From contig BPGU01000002.1 of NCBI GenBank assembly GCA_026003195.1, positions 124,001 to 188,000 on the forward strand: DNA of 64,000 nucleotides. Reading direction: 5' to 3'. The position numbers were made by a program, and so were the translations under genes. Positions 1 to 8,964 of this stretch are shown one piece after another. Each line of letters begins with the position of its first letter. Position 1 is the first letter of the stretch. The notes under the pieces are model-generated. The model did no database searches. It saw only the letters and a list, made by a program, of their open reading frames with translations, and was not told the origin of the DNA. The DNA comes from Armatimonadota bacterium (GTDB lineage: Bacteria; Armatimonadota; HRBIN16).

Positions 1-60
1 GGTGACTTCTGCGATTAAGGCAGCTATTTTGGTTGTGCCGATATCCAGTCCGGCAATCAT
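1..60 (-). CDS. ftsA: Cell division protein FtsA, N-terminal fragment (cut by window edge)
   Basis: The reverse strand from base 60 encodes 20 residues that open with MIAGLDIGTTKIAALI, the phosphate-1 loop of the actin-like ATPase fold as found at the start of FtsA. FtsA tethers FtsZ to the membrane at the division site. It lies 17 bases after sbp, at the end of the dcw run, which is the usual place for ftsA; ftsZ would be expected just beyond the left edge (inference). Only the N-terminus is visible, so integrity cannot be judged. DnaK and MreB share the fold, but the DIGTTK wording and the location favour FtsA. Confidence 0.8.
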   Translation of the reverse strand, partial: MIAGLDIGTTKIAALIAEVT

Positions 61-77
61 CGATGTGAACTCCCGTT

Positions 78-446
78 TCAGGTTCTTTCAGTATCCCGCT
101 GTCGGGATATGCTCCACTGAGTCAAATAGTACCGGCGGATAAGCGACAGGTTCAAAAACATTCGTCCGCCCAGTGTGACCACCGCCGCTAGAAACAAGTC
201 CACCCCAATCTGGTCGCCCAAATAAGCCAGCAGTGCCGCCAGCAGGGTGTTGAAGATAAACCCCGATATGAATACATCTACGTGAAACTTGCCCTCAATA
301 CCTGCACGAATCCCTCCCAAAATCGAGTCCAACCCGGACAAAGTCGCCAGGCTCAGGTAGGGCGCATAATCGCTGGGCAACTGCAAAGGTACAAAGTAAA
401 AGACAACGAACCCCAGCAGCAAAGCAATGACCGGCAACCAGTTCAT
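78..446 (-). CDS. sbp: Small basic protein Sbp (DUF1290), membrane protein of the dcw cluster
   Basis: A 122-residue protein made almost wholly of hydrophobic segments (about residues 3-20, 35-50, 58-75 and 82-98), followed by a short charged tail ending RDTERT. The family (DUF1290) is found next to ftsQ/ftsA and DUF881 genes in Gram-positive and related division clusters; its molecular role is not settled. The start codon overlaps the stop of the DUF881 gene by four bases (ATGA), so the two are probably translated together. Length and internal GGIRAGIEGKF match the family as remembered. Confidence 0.82.
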   Translation of the reverse strand: MNWLPVIALLLGFVVFYFVPLQLPSDYAPYLSLATLSGLDSILGGIRAGIEGKFHVDVFISGFIFNTLLAALLAYLGDQIGVDLFLAAVVTLGGRMFLNLSLIRRYYLTQWSISRQRDTERT

Positions 447-1240
447 CGGGCACTATCCCTCTCTTCCTGCGATGCGTTACTGGAAGTGCTCACCACCGGC
501 TTGGCGTAGCGGAAGACCAGACTACCCGTGTATGCCGGTATCTGAATGTTGTTTTTCTTGGTCACCTTCACCATATTCGGGTCTATCGCCTGAATATCCG
601 CCAGCACCCCCTGAGGCAGATTCAATGCCCCCATCAGCGTCTCCGGGTCGCCGATCGCCTGAATCACATACGGCGAGGACAGCGCAATGCCGTTCACCTG
701 TATCGTTGGCCCCACGCAACGGATGGCAGTGTTTGCGATGATACGCTGTCCGTTGATGGATACTGCCTCTGCCCCCGCTGCGTGCAGCTCATTGACCACC
801 CTCTGCAAATCCGAGTCATGAATGATATAGTTTTCAATGTCTATCGGTGAATTCGCCGGCGGTCGCTTCTTGCTATCCTGCAAGACCACCTCGATGCCGG
901 GCCCCTCCACCGGCGTGAGACCAGCCAGGAATTTCGCCTCCTGCAAGGCGTTATTCAATAATCTTGTTTTCTCCGACGCGCTTGCCATTTCATTCTCATA
1001 CTGCGTCGTACGCTCTCGGAGCTTGCTAATCTCCTCGTTTGCCATCTTCAGCTGCTCTTGCTGGTCGCGGTAAGCCGCAGCCAGCCCCGAGAAGCGGTTG
1101 GATGGTAACGAGGTTGACCGGATGCTCTGCTGGGTCTTCAAGGAGACCGCAAGCAGCGCTCCCAAAACCAGCGCCATCATCGTTACCGGGGTCACCCAAG
1201 GATTATTCCGAATGCTGGAGAGAAACACGTTCAGATTCAT
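443..1240 (-). CDS. DUF881 family protein, division-cluster membrane protein
   Basis: 265 residues with one N-terminal membrane anchor (about residues 17-35), a coiled coil around residues 55-95 with many Glu, Lys and Leu, and a C-terminal domain containing VEGPGIEVVLQDS and ELHAAGAEAVSINGQRI, the signature of DUF881. The bulk is predicted extracytoplasmic. Family members sit beside ftsQ and sbp in many division clusters; their biochemical function is not established. The start follows the ftsQ stop directly and the end overlaps sbp by four bases, so it is part of the same transcript. No lesion is visible. Confidence 0.85.
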   Translation of the reverse strand: MNLNVFLSSIRNNPWVTPVTMMALVLGALLAVSLKTQQSIRSTSLPSNRFSGLAAAYRDQQEQLKMANEEISKLRERTTQYENEMASASEKTRLLNNALQEAKFLAGLTPVEGPGIEVVLQDSKKRPPANSPIDIENYIIHDSDLQRVVNELHAAGAEAVSINGQRIIANTAIRCVGPTIQVNGIALSSPYVIQAIGDPETLMGALNLPQGVLADIQAIDPNMVKVTKKNNIQIPAYTGSLVFRYAKPVVSTSSNASQEERDSAR

Positions 1241-2017
1241 TTACAACGCCCCTTTCCCCTTCGCGCGTGGCTTCCAGACCGGTTTATCGATACAGCTCAC
1301 ATCCAGGTACTCAGCCTGCTGGACGATTTGAGGCTGAGTCCATAGTTCCGCGGTTCGAAGCATTTTCTGTGGTAACTCGGCACTATCTCCTATCTTCACT
1401 CGCGGCAACCCTCTTCTCATATTTAAACATAGATTGCCCTCCCGGTCAACTACTATTTGAGCCACAGGCAACTGATATTCTGGAACATATCGGTATAAAA
1501 TTTCCAGAGCAGTTTGTACAGGTTTGTTCTGCACTACTCGCCCCAGAGTGACCTTTAAAGGCGCCTCTACCCGAATGACCGGCAGCTGCCCTGCCCGATT
1601 CGTCTTCCAGAAAGGCACACCACGTGCATCTATCCAGATGCTTTCGTCAGCAGTACACAACAACGCCACGGGCTGACGCTCGAAGACCCGCACATACACC
1701 TTGCCGGGCAGTCCTCGCGAAACCACCGCTTCTGCAACTGTGGGCACCCTCTGCAACTGTTGAGCAATGCGAGATGCTGGCAGGAAGAACCAGCTGCTCC
1801 CCCTACGGATACGCGATTCACGTATCACCTGCTCCGGTCGTGTCAAAAAGATACCCTCTACCTCAACGTGCTTCACACTCCAAGCAGGGCTCGCCCACAA
1901 TGCCCAACCTATCTCTACGAGCAAAACCAGCAGCAGAAGAGATTTCCACAGAAGCCATGCCCTGCGCTCCGAACGCTGTCCGACAGCACGATGCACGGTA
2001 TTACTGCGCACGCTCAT
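1241..2017 (-). CDS. ftsQ: Cell division protein FtsQ/DivIB
   Basis: 258 residues: a basic cytoplasmic tail, a single membrane segment at about residues 25-43, then a POTRA domain beginning VKHVEVEGIFLTRPEQVI and an FtsQ-type beta domain with KVYVRVFERQPVALL and WIDARGVPF. FtsQ links FtsB/FtsL to the later division proteins in the periplasm. The ATG overlaps the ddl stop by four bases and the gene abuts the DUF881 gene. Length and domain order are normal for the family. Confidence 0.88.
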   Translation of the reverse strand: MSVRSNTVHRAVGQRSERRAWLLWKSLLLLVLLVEIGWALWASPAWSVKHVEVEGIFLTRPEQVIRESRIRRGSSWFFLPASRIAQQLQRVPTVAEAVVSRGLPGKVYVRVFERQPVALLCTADESIWIDARGVPFWKTNRAGQLPVIRVEAPLKVTLGRVVQNKPVQTALEILYRYVPEYQLPVAQIVVDREGNLCLNMRRGLPRVKIGDSAELPQKMLRTAELWTQPQIVQQAEYLDVSCIDKPVWKPRAKGKGAL

Positions 2018-3019
2018 ACGACCTCTTCTCCCCTGGCAAGGCGTACGATGTTCCCAACCAGACGCTCAAAGCTCCAGCCGTATGCCTCCGCCGAACGAGG
2101 CAGCAAGCTGGTCGGCGTCATGCCTGGGATAGTGTTCACTTCTAAGGCAACAACTCCCCTGTGTTCCCAGATGAAATCGATGCGCGACATCCCCCGACAG
2201 CCTAACGCCCGATGGGCGAGAAGTGCGTAATGCGCACATTGCTGATCGATCTCCTGCGGCACTCGTGCAGGGATGATTTCCTCAGTAGCGCCGGGGGTAT
2301 ATTTCGCCTCATAATCATAAAAACCGCCCGCAGGCACTATTTCAATCATCGGCAGGGCAACAGCACGCCGGTTGCCCACAACGGGCACTGTTAACTCCAC
2401 CCCGGAGAGAAGCGGCTCTACCAGCACACACTCATCATACCGGAAAGCATCTTCCAGTGCATCCGCCATCTCCCCCTCCCGATGTACCCGGTGCACACCG
2501 ATGGTAGAACCCTGCGTATTCGGCTTGACGATAACCGGGTAGCCCAGGACCTCGCCCACTTTCTGCGTGATGGATCCCACAGGCTCCTCACGATAACACA
2601 CCACATCGGGGGCGACCGGTACCCCCAGAAGCCTCGAGCACCCGCTTGGTCATCACCTTGTCCAGTGCCAGAGCGCTCGCCAGTACACCGGAACCTGTAT
2701 AGGGTATCTGCATCAGATCCAGTACCGCCTGCACACGCCCATCCTCACCCGGCGCGCCGTGAAGCACAATGAACACTACATCTGGTTGGTGCCTAAGGAA
2801 TCGTTCCACCAGATCAGCAAGCCCCACCGCACGCGATGAGGATGCCTCCAAACCGAGCCTCTCCGCCAGCGAAGGGCTAAAGACCACGTCCATTTCGATG
2901 ACGTGGTAGCCTGCACGGCGCAACCCGTCTGCCACTCGCCTCCCCGAAGAGAGAGAAACCTCCCGCTCGGTGGAATCCCCTCCCATGAGAACCATCACCC
3001 TCTCAGGCACTGCTGACAC
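2014..3019 (-). CDS. ddl: D-alanine--D-alanine ligase, interrupted by a +1 frameshift
   Basis: Two overlapping reading frames together make a complete Ddl of about 334 residues. The first part has MGGDSTEREVSLSSG (substrate loop) and DVVFIVLHGAPGEDG; the second has PVIVKPNTQGSTIG (ATP-grasp), GMSRIDF and EVNTIPGMTPTSLLP (metal and D-Ala site). Frames join at a G5 run (C5 on the given strand, 2622-2626). Removing one G restores EASGVPVAPDVVCYREEP, as expected for the family. The enzyme makes the D-Ala-D-Ala dipeptide added by MurF, and no second ddl is visible here. Either the base is a sequence error or the gene is genuinely shifted. GTG at 3019 overlaps murC by 17 bases; starts at 3010 or 2995 are possible. 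Confidence 0.88.
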
Positions 3020-4376
3020 CTCCCAGCAACTGCATCAGCAATCGCGCAGTGCGGTCCAGCTCGCCTGCTCCCAGTGTCAACACCGTGTCACCCTCTCGTA
3101 CCATTTGCAGAAGCACCTCCGCCGCCTGCTCCGGAGTATCCGCTAAAGCAACCGGCAGTGCAGCGCGCCGTGAATGTATCTCCTCCGCGAGACGGGCAGA
3201 ACAGATACCCGGTATAGGTTCCTCTCTCGCTGGATAGATTTCCACCAGTATCAACGCATCACAACCTTCCGCCAGCACATCCGCAAATCGGTCCCAAAAG
3301 TCGCGCGTCCGACTATAGAGATGAGGCTGGAACGCGACTACCAGCCTTTTCTTCACTCGCGGGCGCAAGGTGCGTAAGGTCACCTCGATCTCCGTCGGAT
3401 GGTGGCCGTAATCATCATATATCTCCACCCCCTTCACCCGTCCGATGAACTCCAGGCGACGCTGCACCCCCTCAAAGCTTTCCAGCCCCTCACGCACAGC
3501 CCGGAAGGATAATCCGAGCTCCAGACCAACTCCCGCGGCGGCAACAGCGTTCAGTACGTTGTGCGCACCCGGCACCCGAAGATGAATAGCTCCTAGCGTC
3601 TCACCGCGTGATTGCACCTCAAAGACTCTCTCATTCTCTGCGGGAAGCACACGGTAATCCGCCCTGCTGCTGGTTCCAAAAGTAACCACCTTCGCGGCGG
3701 TGTGCGTAGCGATCTCCAGAGTACGTGGGTCGTCCGCCCACGTGAGCACAAACCCGTCTGAGTGCACCTGCGAGGCGAACCGACGATAGCTTTCCAGCAT
3801 CCGCTGCTCGGTCTGATAGTAGTCCAGGTGCTCGGCTTCCACGTTGGTAATCACCGCCGCGTACGGAAAAAGGTCCAGGAAGGAGTCGTACGCCTCACAC
3901 GCCTCCACGACCACATACTCTCCCTGCCCTAATCGCACATTGCCGCCATACCGACGTACCTCTCCGCCAATCAGCACTTGTGGGTCTACCCCCGCTGCCT
4001 CCAACACGGAAGCCACCATCGCTGTGGTGGTGGTCTTCCCATGCGTACCGGTGATCGCTATGCCTTTATGCCCTTCCAGAAGCATCCCCAGAGCCTGCGA
4101 GCGGCGCAGTACCCGGATGCCTGCACGACGCGCCGCGAGGAGCTCCGGGTTGTGCTCGTGTATCGCCGCTGTATACACGAAAACGTCACAACCCTGTATA
4201 TGGGCAGGGTCGTGCCCTAACCAGACCGGTATGCCCTGTTCCTGCAGTTTGTGTGTGATGGAGCTCGGCTTGAGGTCACATCCGGTGACCTGCCAGCCGC
4301 GTCGGTGCAGTACCTGTGCGATCGCGCTCATGCCGATGCCACCGATGCCCGCAAAATGCACACGGAGTTCTTTCAT
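3003..4376 (-). CDS. murC: UDP-N-acetylmuramate--L-alanine ligase
   Basis: 457 residues with the three Mur ligase domains: N-terminal Rossmann fold (GIGGIGMSAIAQVLHRRGW), central ATP-binding loop AITGTHGKTTTTAM, and C-terminal domain with IYDDYGHHPTEI, the MurC-specific stretch. It adds L-Ala to UDP-MurNAc in the cytoplasm, the first step of the stem peptide. The start overlaps murG by four bases and the end overlaps ddl. Length is typical. Confidence 0.96.
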   Translation of the reverse strand: MKELRVHFAGIGGIGMSAIAQVLHRRGWQVTGCDLKPSSITHKLQEQGIPVWLGHDPAHIQGCDVFVYTAAIHEHNPELLAARRAGIRVLRRSQALGMLLEGHKGIAITGTHGKTTTTAMVASVLEAAGVDPQVLIGGEVRRYGGNVRLGQGEYVVVEACEAYDSFLDLFPYAAVITNVEAEHLDYYQTEQRMLESYRRFASQVHSDGFVLTWADDPRTLEIATHTAAKVVTFGTSSRADYRVLPAENERVFEVQSRGETLGAIHLRVPGAHNVLNAVAAAGVGLELGLSFRAVREGLESFEGVQRRLEFIGRVKGVEIYDDYGHHPTEIEVTLRTLRPRVKKRLVVAFQPHLYSRTRDFWDRFADVLAEGCDALILVEIYPAREEPIPGICSARLAEEIHSRRAALPVALADTPEQAAEVLLQMVREGDTVLTLGAGELDRTARLLMQLLGGVSSA

Positions 4377-5458
4377 GGCTGAGCCACGACCTCCATCACC
4401 TGCTGAACCACCCGCTCTGCAGCATCTTCCCTGCTCCAGCGACGGTTTGCCTCGCCCATCTGTTGGAGTGTGTGTTCACTGCCCAGAAGCTCCAGCAGCT
4501 TTTCGGCAAGCCTCTGCGCATCGATCTCCCTCTCGCGGAACGCCACTGCTCCACCGAGGCGCACCAGTTCCTGGGCATTGTGCCACTGGTGGTCGGCGTA
4601 CGCGTACGGGTAGGGCACGAACACTGCCGCCTTACCGAACAGCGCGATCTCGTTCAGCGTAGACGCACCTGCCCGCGAAAGCACGAGGTCCGCCGCCGAC
4701 AAAGCCAACCCCAGCGTGGACGCATCCATGAATCCAAACCACCGATACCCATCGATGAGTGAATACTGCTCAAAATCTGCCACATTGCGCTCGCCCACCT
4801 GATGTACCACCTGCACTCCCGCCTGTTGCAGTTTCGGCAGCATCTCCAGCGTCCAGCTGTTCAGCATACGCGCTCCCTGGCTGCCCCCGATCACGAAAAG
4901 CACTCGCTCGTCGGGGTTCAGCTTCAACGCATCGCGGGCAGGACGGCTTTGCATCCGTGCTTCCAGCAGCTCCCGGCGCACGGGCAATCCGGTATGTACA
5001 CAAACCCTCCTGCCAAAGTAACGCGCTGTGCTTTCAAAAGTGATACACACTCGCCGCGCCCACCGTGCCAGCCAGCGATTAGTACGCCCCGGAATGGCGT
5101 TTTGCTCATGCAGCACCATTTTCCCGCGTCTGAGCGCCTGAGCCAGTACCACCCCTGCCGCCACATACCCCCCTGTCGCCACCACCACGTCGGGAGCAAA
5201 CTCGTGCAGAATGCGACGGGCTGTGCGTACCGTATGCCACAAGGCGCCTATCACCGTCGGAGCCAGCGAGCGTCGCAGAGGCAGCGCCTGAATAGCATAA
5301 AAACGCCATCCCAGAGGTGGGATCACGCGCCCCTCCAGACCGTCTTCCCGTCCGGCAAACGCGATGTCGCGGATACCAGCGTCACGCAACGCCTCGGCGA
5401 TACTCACGGCGGGGAACAGATGACCGCCCGTTCCCCCGCCTACCAGCAGCACGCGCAT
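4373..5458 (-). CDS. murG: Undecaprenyl-PP-MurNAc-pentapeptide GlcNAc transferase MurG
   Basis: The chosen ATG at 5458 gives a protein of 361 residues beginning MRVLLVGGGTGGHLFPA, the canonical MurG N-terminus with the GGTGGH loop; GGSQGA and HEQNAIPGRTNRWLA follow, then LSRAGASTLNEI at the UDP-GlcNAc site. A longer frame up to 5500 exists but adds 14 unlikely residues. MurG makes lipid II at the inner face of the membrane. It overlaps the end of ftsW by 77 bases and murC by four, and GAGGTG just upstream of ATG serves as ribosome binding site. Confidence 0.95.
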   Translation of the reverse strand: MRVLLVGGGTGGHLFPAVSIAEALRDAGIRDIAFAGREDGLEGRVIPPLGWRFYAIQALPLRRSLAPTVIGALWHTVRTARRILHEFAPDVVVATGGYVAAGVVLAQALRRGKMVLHEQNAIPGRTNRWLARWARRVCITFESTARYFGRRVCVHTGLPVRRELLEARMQSRPARDALKLNPDERVLFVIGGSQGARMLNSWTLEMLPKLQQAGVQVVHQVGERNVADFEQYSLIDGYRWFGFMDASTLGLALSAADLVLSRAGASTLNEIALFGKAAVFVPYPYAYADHQWHNAQELVRLGGAVAFREREIDAQRLAEKLLELLGSEHTLQQMGEANRRWSREDAAERVVQQVMEVVAQP

Positions 5459-6584
5459 GAGACACCTCTTTGACGCGCTCCAACACAGGATTGCTTGCAA
5501 TTTTCTGCACTAAACCTATACTAAATAGCAAAGTGACCAGCGACGATCCCCCGTAGCTGATGAAAGGCAAAGGTACACCGGTGGTTGGTACCGCCCCGGT
5601 GACCACATAAAGGTTCAACAGGCTCTGGAGCGCGATCATGAGCCCCACACCACTTGCCAGCAAGAGAAGAAACATCGCCTGAGCCCTGTGCGCCACGAGA
5701 AATATCCGCCATGATACCAGCGCCAGCAGGGCAATGAGTGCGGTGCTGCCGAACACTCCGGTCTCCTCTGCAACAGTGGCAAACACGAAGTCGGTTTCCG
5801 CCGCAGGCAGAAACTCTTTGGCACGTCCCAGCCCCAGCCCCGTTCCCCATATTCCGCCAGAGCCGATACCCATCAGCGAGTGAGCCAGCTGGTAACCGGT
5901 AGTGTGCATATAGGCGAACGGCTGGGTAAATGCGACCACACGCCGTATGCGATACTCTTTCTGAAAGATGAAAAGCACACATGCTACAGCGAGCAGAGCC
6001 ACCAGCAAAGCCACACGCCGAAAAGGTAGCCCCGCCGCGAAAAGCATTCCAACACCAATACCGACGAACACCAGCGCGGTACCCAGGTCCTCTTGCACTG
6101 CTACCACCACTCCCGCCGTCGCCAGGATACTGAACAGCGCCCACAGATAGTTTCGCCCCCGGACGTTTTCGCAGGACCCCACCATGTTCGGAGCACACAG
6201 TAAACGCGCCAGCAAAACGATCAGGGCGATTTTACCGAGCTCGGAAGGCTGCACCAGTATCTCCAAAGCGCCAATCTGTCCCAGTTTGAGCCAGCGAACT
6301 GCCCCGTTGCGTTCAACACCAAGGGGGGTCAACACTGCCAGCATCAGCATCATTGAGACGAACGCAAAAGCTCCTGCGCCTTTGTGGAGCCAGAGTAGTG
6401 GAAAACGCCTGCCCACCATATAAGCCACCAGACCAGCTCCCGCCCATATCGTCTGCTTCATCAGTTGCGAGAAGCCCTGCTTAGGGAAACTGGCATCATA
6501 TACCACAATCAACCCGATAATCACCAGCAGAAGCACTGCTCCAGTAAGCACTCGGTCCTCTTTGGCTGGGCGCATATTAGTCAT
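5382..6584 (-). CDS. ftsW: Lipid II polymerase FtsW (SEDS family)
   Basis: 400 residues with about ten membrane segments and the SEDS motifs: VLVQPSELGKIALIV, AVQEDLGTALVF and VPLPFISYGGSSLV near the C-terminus. It polymerises glycan strands at the septum together with the class B PBP encoded upstream in the same cluster. The gene starts inside the end of murD (8-base overlap). The position between murD and murG favours FtsW over RodA. Confidence 0.93.
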   Translation of the reverse strand: MTNMRPAKEDRVLTGAVLLLVIIGLIVVYDASFPKQGFSQLMKQTIWAGAGLVAYMVGRRFPLLWLHKGAGAFAFVSMMLMLAVLTPLGVERNGAVRWLKLGQIGALEILVQPSELGKIALIVLLARLLCAPNMVGSCENVRGRNYLWALFSILATAGVVVAVQEDLGTALVFVGIGVGMLFAAGLPFRRVALLVALLAVACVLFIFQKEYRIRRVVAFTQPFAYMHTTGYQLAHSLMGIGSGGIWGTGLGLGRAKEFLPAAETDFVFATVAEETGVFGSTALIALLALVSWRIFLVAHRAQAMFLLLLASGVGLMIALQSLLNLYVVTGAVPTTGVPLPFISYGGSSLVTLLFSIGLVQKIASNPVLERVKEVSHARAAGRRGNGRSSVPRREYRRGVA

Positions 6585-7971
6585 GGCTTCCCTCCAGCCG
6601 ATGTACTATGCGGCGAAAGGCATTGCCCCTTTCCTGAAAATTAGCAAACATGTCAAAGCTGGCACATCCGGGCGACAACATGACCCAATCCCCCGGATGA
6701 GCAAGATCACGCGCACGCCAAACAGCCTCTTCGAGGCTGTCGCAACGGACAATGTGTTCCCAACCCGCTGCGCGGAGCTGTTTCTCGATGTTTGCTGCAT
6801 CCGCTCCCATCAGCACCACACTGCGCGCCTTCTGCTGCAAAAGAGGCACCATCTTTCCGAAGGGAGTATCGCTCTTATCCACGCCTCCCATAATCAGTAC
6901 AACCGGCACGGGCGCCGCTTTGAGGCTCTCTTCCGCCGCCTGCAGGTTCGTACACATGGAGTTGTTGATATACTGCACCCCGTCGATCTCCGCCACCCAT
7001 TCCATACGATGGGGCGGCGCGCGGAAGGTAGATATGGCTTCCTCCAGGTGCTCTCCTGAGATGTTCCAGGGAAGGCAAGCAGCAACCGCCGCAGCCAGAT
7101 TACGCCGATTGTGCTCACCATATAAGCGGTACCGTTCCGTGGAAGCAAGAAGAACGGTCTCGTCTCCGTTCCTGAAGTATATCCTATGGGCATCGCTCCA
7201 GATTACACAACCCTCTATAGTGTCTATGTTCTGCAGCGAAAAATAGATATATTTTGCCTCTGTTTGCACCAGACTTTGAATGAAGGCGTCGTCGCCGGGA
7301 ATAACGGCGAAATCCGTTTTCATCTGACGGCGGAAAAGCCTCGCCTTGATACTGCCATACTCCTCCAGCGAGCCATGACGGTCTAGATGGTCCGCCGAAA
7401 GGGTTGTCCATACACCGACATGCGGACGGAACTCATGCACCCACTCCAGCTGAAAACTGCTCACTTCAGCCACCAGAATCTCTTCAGGTCGCGACTGGTA
7501 TGCCGCGTCGGTGAAAGTGCGTTCCATCCCCTCCGCGGCGATATTCCCACACAGCACAGCCCGGTAACCTGCCGTAATCAGGATATGGCTGATCAGTGCA
7601 GCAGTAGTGCTCTTGCCGTTGGTACCGGTCACACCGATAATGGGAGCTTGGCTCAGATGGTACGCGAGCTCTACCTCCGACCAGACAGGGATAGCCTCTT
7701 GAACCGCTTCCTGCAAAATGGGGCTTTCTGCGGGTACCCCCGGGCTAGTGACCACCAGATCGTAGTCTTCCTGGGGTAGTCCTCCCTGCCAGTTCTTTCG
7801 TACACGAACTCCCAGATCTGCCAGGCCGCTTGCCAGAGGCGGAGAACCGGCATCGCAAGCGGTCACTTGTGCCCCGAGCACGTGGAGCACTCGCGCTGCA
7901 TCATAACCGCTCCGTCCGATACCTACCACCAGTATGCGTTTGTTCTGCCATTGGGTGTTTTTCATATTCAT
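6577..7971 (-). CDS. murD: UDP-N-acetylmuramoylalanine--D-glutamate ligase
   Basis: Start chosen at ATG 7971, which overlaps the mraY stop (ATGA); the frame continues far upstream but only antisense-like through mraY. The product of 464 residues begins MNMKNTQWQNKRILVVGIGRSG and has the ATP loop IIGVTGTNGKSTTAAL, LSADHLDRHGS and SPGCASFDMFANFQERG, all MurD features. It adds D-Glu to UDP-MurNAc-L-Ala. The stretch YINNSMCTN stands where E. coli MurD has DSKATN, so the lysine that helps bind substrate there is replaced. The family assignment is secure from the other motifs and location. Confidence 0.94.
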   Translation of the reverse strand: MNMKNTQWQNKRILVVGIGRSGYDAARVLHVLGAQVTACDAGSPPLASGLADLGVRVRKNWQGGLPQEDYDLVVTSPGVPAESPILQEAVQEAIPVWSEVELAYHLSQAPIIGVTGTNGKSTTAALISHILITAGYRAVLCGNIAAEGMERTFTDAAYQSRPEEILVAEVSSFQLEWVHEFRPHVGVWTTLSADHLDRHGSLEEYGSIKARLFRRQMKTDFAVIPGDDAFIQSLVQTEAKYIYFSLQNIDTIEGCVIWSDAHRIYFRNGDETVLLASTERYRLYGEHNRRNLAAAVAACLPWNISGEHLEEAISTFRAPPHRMEWVAEIDGVQYINNSMCTNLQAAEESLKAAPVPVVLIMGGVDKSDTPFGKMVPLLQQKARSVVLMGADAANIEKQLRAAGWEHIVRCDSLEEAVWRARDLAHPGDWVMLSPGCASFDMFANFQERGNAFRRIVHRLEGSHD

Positions 7972-8963
7972 AGGCTCACTCGTGCCATCCAGTAACCCAC
8001 TGCACCACTGACAATGCCTGCTATCCAGAAGATTATCACGACGTGCGTCTCGTGCATCCCTAGTAACTCGAAGTGGTGATGCAACGGCGACATGCGGAAT
8101 ATCCGCTTCCCTGTCGTTTGAAACGAAACCACCTGCAAGATGACCGACAACATTTCTATCCAGAAAACCAGCAAGACCACCAGCGCGATGATTTCCACTT
8201 TCGCAAAGACAGCGATGAGCGCCAGAGCAGCCCCCAGCGCCAGCGAACCAGTATCCCCCATAAACACCCGCGCCGGATAGCGGTTGAAGTTCAAAAAGCC
8301 TGCACACGCTCCGCCTAACGCTCCGGCGCCCTGCAACACCCACGAGACGTCTTTCAAGCCAGTGATACTGCCCAGCGCACACGCCGCGATGAGCGATAAT
8401 CCCGCTGCCAATCCGTCCAGCCCGTCGGCAAGGTTCACCGCGTTGGACAGCGCCACGATGAACAACACCGCCAGAGGATAATACCAGCCGCCCAGGTCCA
8501 TGCGCCATTCGCCCACCTGCAACGCTGTAGTCACTCCCACCTCGGCGTTTACAAGCAGGTATACTACAAAAGCCAACGCGACAGCAAACTGCATCAGCAA
8601 CTTCTGACGCGCCTTCAAGCCCAGATTCTTACCACGCCGGATGATGAGGTAGTCATCCAGCAAGCCGATGCCCGCAAACGCCAGCACAGTCGTGCAAAAG
8701 ACCGCCGGGTCCCACGCTCGGGTGAGCGTTTGCTGAGAGAAAGCAGCCTGTCCCCCCAGTGTGAGCAACACCCCCATGACCAGCCCGGTCACGATTAACA
8801 CACCGCCCATTGTCGGGGTTCCCGCTTTGGTGCGGTGGCGGTCAGGAGCATCCTCGCGGATAGCCTGCCCCGCCTTAATAGCCACCAGCGCACGCAGAGT
8901 GGGTTCACCCATCGCCAGCACTATCCCCAGCGCAAGGATAAACGCCACCCAGAACCAGAGCAT
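7968..8963 (-). CDS. mraY: Phospho-N-acetylmuramoyl-pentapeptide transferase
   Basis: 331 residues with about ten membrane segments. Catalytic motifs are present: GLLDDYLI with the following basic residues, NAVNLADGLDGLAAG, and the SPLHHHFELLG histidine motif. It transfers phospho-MurNAc-pentapeptide to undecaprenyl phosphate, making lipid I. It starts one base after murF ends and overlaps murD by four bases. Length is slightly short but normal for bacteria with compact MraY. Confidence 0.96.
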   Translation of the reverse strand: MLWFWVAFILALGIVLAMGEPTLRALVAIKAGQAIREDAPDRHRTKAGTPTMGGVLIVTGLVMGVLLTLGGQAAFSQQTLTRAWDPAVFCTTVLAFAGIGLLDDYLIIRRGKNLGLKARQKLLMQFAVALAFVVYLLVNAEVGVTTALQVGEWRMDLGGWYYPLAVLFIVALSNAVNLADGLDGLAAGLSLIAACALGSITGLKDVSWVLQGAGALGGACAGFLNFNRYPARVFMGDTGSLALGAALALIAVFAKVEIIALVVLLVFWIEMLSVILQVVSFQTTGKRIFRMSPLHHHFELLGMHETHVVIIFWIAGIVSGAVGYWMARVSL

Positions 8964-8964
8964 C

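Noticed and set aside
7972-8508. N-terminal extension of the murD frame through mraY
   Set aside because: It would overlap mraY by more than 500 bases; the ATG at 7971 overlaps the mraY stop by four bases and gives the normal MurD N-terminus.
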